Assembly (NCBI RefSeq): GCF_037992945.1
Contig: NZ_CP150304.1
Coordinates: 2,173,501-2,237,500 of the forward strand
DNA length: 64,000 bases
Reading direction: 5' to 3'
Origin: Peribacillus sp. FSL E2-0218
Lineage (GTDB): Bacteria > Bacillota > Bacilli > Bacillales > DSM-1321
Part shown: piece by piece, positions 61,282 through 64,000 of the stretch
Layout of the letters: the number at the start of each line of letters is the position of its first letter
Position numbering within the stretch: the first letter of the stretch is position 1
Position numbers and translations under genes: made by a program
Notes under the pieces: model-generated
What the model saw: the letters and a program-made list of their open reading frames with translations, nothing else
Told to the model about the DNA's origin: nothing
Databases searched by the model: none

Positions 61282-62040
61282 ATGAATGCCGTTGATTTGA
61301 ATTGTGATTTAGGAGAGAGTTATGGCGCCTACCGGATGGGGAATGACAAGGAAATTTTAGATTATGTCACATCGGCCAATGTCGCTTGTGGTTTTCACGC
61401 TGGTGATCCGACCGTCATGCGAAAAACGGTTCAACTTGCCTTGGAAAAAGGTGTCAGGATCGGGGCTCATCCTGGTTTACCGGATTTAATGGGGTTTGGC
61501 AGACGCAATATGAATATTGCGCCCGAGGAGGCTTATGACATTGTCGTCTATCAAATTGGCGCATTGAATGGTTTCTTGCAGTCCGAGGGAGGAAGCATGC
61601 AGCATGTGAAACCGCATGGCGCTTTGTACAATATGGCCGCCCAAAACGAAGCATTAGCGATGGCGATTGCCGAGGCTATATATAAAGTGAACCCTGAGCT
61701 TATTCTCTTTGGTTTGTCGGGAAGTGAATTGATTCGCGCTGGTGAGGCAGTCGGCTTGCGAACGGCCAGTGAAGTATTTGCCGATCGCACCTATCAACAA
61801 GATGGTTCATTGACTTCACGAATGGAGAAATATGCTTTATTGGAAAATGATGAGGATGCTGCTGCGCAGGTGATTCGGATGGTAAAGGAAGGGAAGGTTT
61901 TGTCCCAACAAGGATCCGATGTGGCTTTGAGGGCAGATACGATTTGCATCCATGGGGACGGTGCACATGCATTGGCCTTTGCCCGACATGTGAAAAATTC
62001 TTTGGAATTATCCGAAATAACAGTCAAGTCATTTTCATAA
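61282..62040 (+). CDS. pxpA: 5-oxoprolinase subunit A (LamB/YcsF family)
   Basis: A 252-residue protein. DLNCDLGESYGAYRMGND at the start, NVACGFHAGDPTVMRKTV, GAHPGLPDLMGFGRR and VKPHGALYNMA are highly conserved in this family. PxpA works with PxpB and PxpC to hydrolyse 5-oxoproline to glutamate using ATP. GGAGGAGG precedes the ATG. It heads an operon with ycsG and ycsI genes; pxpB and pxpC (kipI and kipA) would be expected after the window end. Confidence 0.95.
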   Translation: MNAVDLNCDLGESYGAYRMGNDKEILDYVTSANVACGFHAGDPTVMRKTVQLALEKGVRIGAHPGLPDLMGFGRRNMNIAPEEAYDIVVYQIGALNGFLQSEGGSMQHVKPHGALYNMAAQNEALAMAIAEAIYKVNPELILFGLSGSELIRAGEAVGLRTASEVFADRTYQQDGSLTSRMEKYALLENDEDAAAQVIRMVKEGKVLSQQGSDVALRADTICIHGDGAHALAFARHVKNSLELSEITVKSFS

Positions 62041-62062
62041 ACCTGCATAGGAGGTCAGTCCA

Positions 62063-63292
62063 TTGGAGCCAAACAAATATACTGCAGCTCAGGAAAAGAT
62101 TCCCGCTAAGCCGAAAACAAACCGCACTTTATTATTGGGTGCAGCCTTCTTAATGGCTACATCGGCAATAGGGCCGGGATTTTTAATGCAAACGACCGTT
62201 TATACCCAAAGTCTTGCGGCAAGTTTCGGTTTCGTCATCCTTATTTCGGTCCTTCTTGATATTTTTGCCCAAACAAATGTATGGCGCATCATTGCTGTAT
62301 CTGAAAAGAGGGGTCAAGAGATTGCCAATATGGTTTTGCCTGGTCTTGGTTATGTCCTGGCGGCACTCATCGTCATGGGAGGCCTCGCCTTCAATATTGG
62401 CAATATTGCAGGAGCAGGGCTTGGACTCAATGCGATGACGGGGATATCGCCTACAGCGGGCGCCGCAATAAGTGCGGTCATCGCGGTCTTGATATTTGTC
62501 GTCAAGGAAGCGGGAAAGGCCATGGACCGCTTTACGCAAATCGCCGGCTTCTTCATGATCTGTTTGATGATTTACGTTGCCTGGACAACCTCTCCTCCAG
62601 TAGGGGAAGCGGTAGTGAGGACATTTGCACCTGTTCAAATCGATATCATCGCCATCGTCACTTTAGTGGGAGGGTCGGTCGGCGGCTACATAACATTTGC
62701 AGGGGGCCATCGGCTATTGGATGCAGGCGTTAAAGGCGTTGGAGCATTACCTCAAGTAACTAAGAGTTCAATAGTGGGAATCTTGATCACCACCGTCATG
62801 CGTGTCGCGTTATTTCTGGCAGTGCTTGGTGTCGTATCGAAAGGTTTACAGATCAATCAGGATAATCCTGCAGCATCCGTTTTTCAACTGGCTGCCGGAG
62901 ACGTCGGATACCGCATATTCGGGGTCGTGATGTGGGCAGCGGCAATCACTTCTGTCGTTGGAGCTGCATATACTTCCGTCTCGTTTATCAGAACATTCAG
63001 CGAAATGATCAATAAAAAGGCAAACTGGATAATCATTGGCTTTATCGTCTTGTCGACAGTTTGCTTTTTGTTAATTGGCCAGCCGGTTAAAGTACTGCTA
63101 ATTGTAGGCGCCATCAATGGCTTGATTTTGCCGATCGCACTTGGGACATTATTGATTGCCGCATATAAGCGAAACATTGTCGGCGATTATAAACACCCGC
63201 TATGGTTAACGATCTCAGGTGTCTTTGTCGTAATCGTCATGGCGCTGATGGGTGGATATACATTAATCAAGCAATTGCCTACACTATTTTAA
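62063..63292 (+). CDS. ycsG: NRAMP-family divalent metal transporter-like protein YcsG
   Basis: A 409-residue membrane protein with about eleven helices. The NRAMP pattern is reduced: GPGFLMQTTVYTQ in helix 1 replaces the DPGN metal-site motif, so metal transport is doubtful. Members linked to pxpA may instead carry 5-oxoproline or another small acid; this is inference. It starts at TTG after TAGGAGG, 22 bases behind pxpA. Confidence 0.85.
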   Translation: MEPNKYTAAQEKIPAKPKTNRTLLLGAAFLMATSAIGPGFLMQTTVYTQSLAASFGFVILISVLLDIFAQTNVWRIIAVSEKRGQEIANMVLPGLGYVLAALIVMGGLAFNIGNIAGAGLGLNAMTGISPTAGAAISAVIAVLIFVVKEAGKAMDRFTQIAGFFMICLMIYVAWTTSPPVGEAVVRTFAPVQIDIIAIVTLVGGSVGGYITFAGGHRLLDAGVKGVGALPQVTKSSIVGILITTVMRVALFLAVLGVVSKGLQINQDNPAASVFQLAAGDVGYRIFGVVMWAAAITSVVGAAYTSVSFIRTFSEMINKKANWIIIGFIVLSTVCFLLIGQPVKVLLIVGAINGLILPIALGTLLIAAYKRNIVGDYKHPLWLTISGVFVVIVMALMGGYTLIKQLPTLF

Positions 63293-63355
63293 TACAATGA
63301 CTGTGATGGGCAGGTCACTTCTAACCTGCCATTCTTGAATAGGAGATGTATAGGT

Positions 63356-64000
63356 ATGATCGATCTTTCTCAAGCGGACCCCGCGGAGTTGCGTTCAATG
63401 ATTCGAAATGCCGAATTGATTGAACCGACCGCAGGAATGGCCAATGGGTATGCCCAGGCAAACTTGGCCATCTTAAAAAAGGAGCATGCTTTTGACTTCT
63501 TATTATTCTGTCAGCGCAACCCTAAATCATGTCCCTTGCTGGATGTAACGGAAATTGGTTCTGCCATTCCCGCATTTGCAGCTCCCGATGGGGATATACG
63601 CACGGATATTCCTAAATACAGGGTATACAAACGTGGGGAATTGACTGATGAGGTAACAGATATATCAAAATACTGGGAAGAGGATATGGTTGGTTTTCTG
63701 ATTGGGTGCAGCTTTACCTTCGAGCACGCTCTGTTAAACAATGATATTCCGATTCGCCATATTGAAGAGGGCTGTAATGTACCCATGTATAAAACCAATA
63801 TTCCTTGTATGGAGGCAGGGATTTTCCATGGCAAGATGGTGGCTAGCATGAGACCGATCCCTCAAAAGGATGTGGTGAGGGCTGTTCAAGTGACTTCGCG
63901 TTTCCCGGCAGTTCATGGGGGACCGATCCACATCGGGGATCCTGAAGCAATCGGGGTGTGCAATATCGATCAACCGGACTTTGGTGATCCCGTAACGGTG
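63356..64000 (+). CDS. ycsI: YcsI-type putative hydro-lyase (DUF1445), 5' part
   Basis: The first 215 residues of a protein usually ~260 long; the window cuts it off. The family is recognised from PTAGMANGYAQANLAIL, LFCQRNPKSCPLLDVTE, FLIGCSFTFEHALLNND and the FPAVHGGPIHIGDPEAIG stretch. Relatives are annotated as D-glutamate cyclase or putative hydro-lyase, so it may interconvert glutamate and 5-oxoproline, which fits its place in the pxp operon. The ATG at 63356 follows AGGAG. Confidence 0.9.
   Translation, partial: MIDLSQADPAELRSMIRNAELIEPTAGMANGYAQANLAILKKEHAFDFLLFCQRNPKSCPLLDVTEIGSAIPAFAAPDGDIRTDIPKYRVYKRGELTDEVTDISKYWEEDMVGFLIGCSFTFEHALLNNDIPIRHIEEGCNVPMYKTNIPCMEAGIFHGKMVASMRPIPQKDVVRAVQVTSRFPAVHGGPIHIGDPEAIGVCNIDQPDFGDPVTV

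Noticed and set aside
62183..62638. A 151-codon minus-strand frame inside ycsG.
   Set aside because: It is the antisense shadow of a highly conserved membrane-protein gene and has a His/Arg/Asp-rich composition typical of such shadows.
1..64000. CRISPR arrays, rRNA, tRNA, riboswitches and prophage genes.
   Set aside because: I saw no regularly spaced repeats, no rRNA or tRNA-like stretches, no clear T-box or other riboswitch core, and no phage structural genes.

Overview
The window looks like a chromosomal segment of a low-GC, spore-forming Bacillaceae, most like the Peribacillus/Bacillus simplex group. Supporting signs are strong AGGAGG-type ribosome binding sites, a Spo0E-family phosphatase, a phoD-tatA-tatC locus, yxlEFG, mhqN/mhqO-type genes, a copZA operon with a CsoR regulator, and a 124-bp repeat of a kind scattered through such genomes. 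The genus is an inference from family resemblance, not from a search. I found no rRNA, tRNA or CRISPR array.

Layout. 1-2.1 kb: end of a sucrose operon (sucrose-6-phosphate hydrolase, fructokinase). 2.4-5.6 kb: copper homeostasis (csoR, copZ, copA) with CsoR-like operators inside the promoter spacers. 5.6-7.4 kb: an IS1182-type insertion sequence that went into the copA terminator and duplicated its hairpin. 7.4-10 kb: HTH regulator divergent from yxlEFG-like genes. 10.3-16.6 kb: a FtsW/RodA-type protein, a TetR/DJ-1/membrane-protein cluster, DUF2975 with a broken HTH partner, a free-standing DnaA N-terminal domain, and an unannotated Spo0E-like gene. 17-19.9 kb: phoD with its Tat translocase. 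21-30.7 kb: a C2 aminosulfonate/aminophosphonate cluster (APC permease, lipoprotein, PhnX, Xsc, taurine aminotransferase, PIG-L deacetylase, YeiH exporter, GntR regulator), whose two main promoters share one architecture and operator.

31-50 kb is mixed accessory content: a MarR-controlled heterodimeric ABC exporter, an orphan branched-chain 2-oxoacid dehydrogenase E1 pair, an aadK-type adenylyltransferase, quinone-resistance genes of the mhq type, several small enzymes (PhzF, YdeI, GNAT, VOC, DUF402, Nudix, S51 peptidase), several decayed small genes, and a FAD oxidoreductase paired with a half-length MFS protein.

50.5-61 kb is the most unusual part. An AraC regulator with a receiver-like domain precedes hutU and hutI, two MFS transporters, a histidine-ammonia-lyase homologue and a sarcosine-oxidase-type flavoenzyme. 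The lyase homologue lacks the Ala-Ser-Gly tripeptide that forms the MIO cofactor, and the two other hut genes expected in such an operon (hutG, a canonical hutH) are absent. Ergothionase, a known MIO-free relative, eliminates trimethylamine from ergothioneine. I therefore infer that this operon degrades an N-methylated histidine such as hercynine or ergothioneine, with urocanate feeding HutU and HutI. The window ends in a 5-oxoproline (pxpA/ycsG/ycsI) operon, cut off in ycsI.
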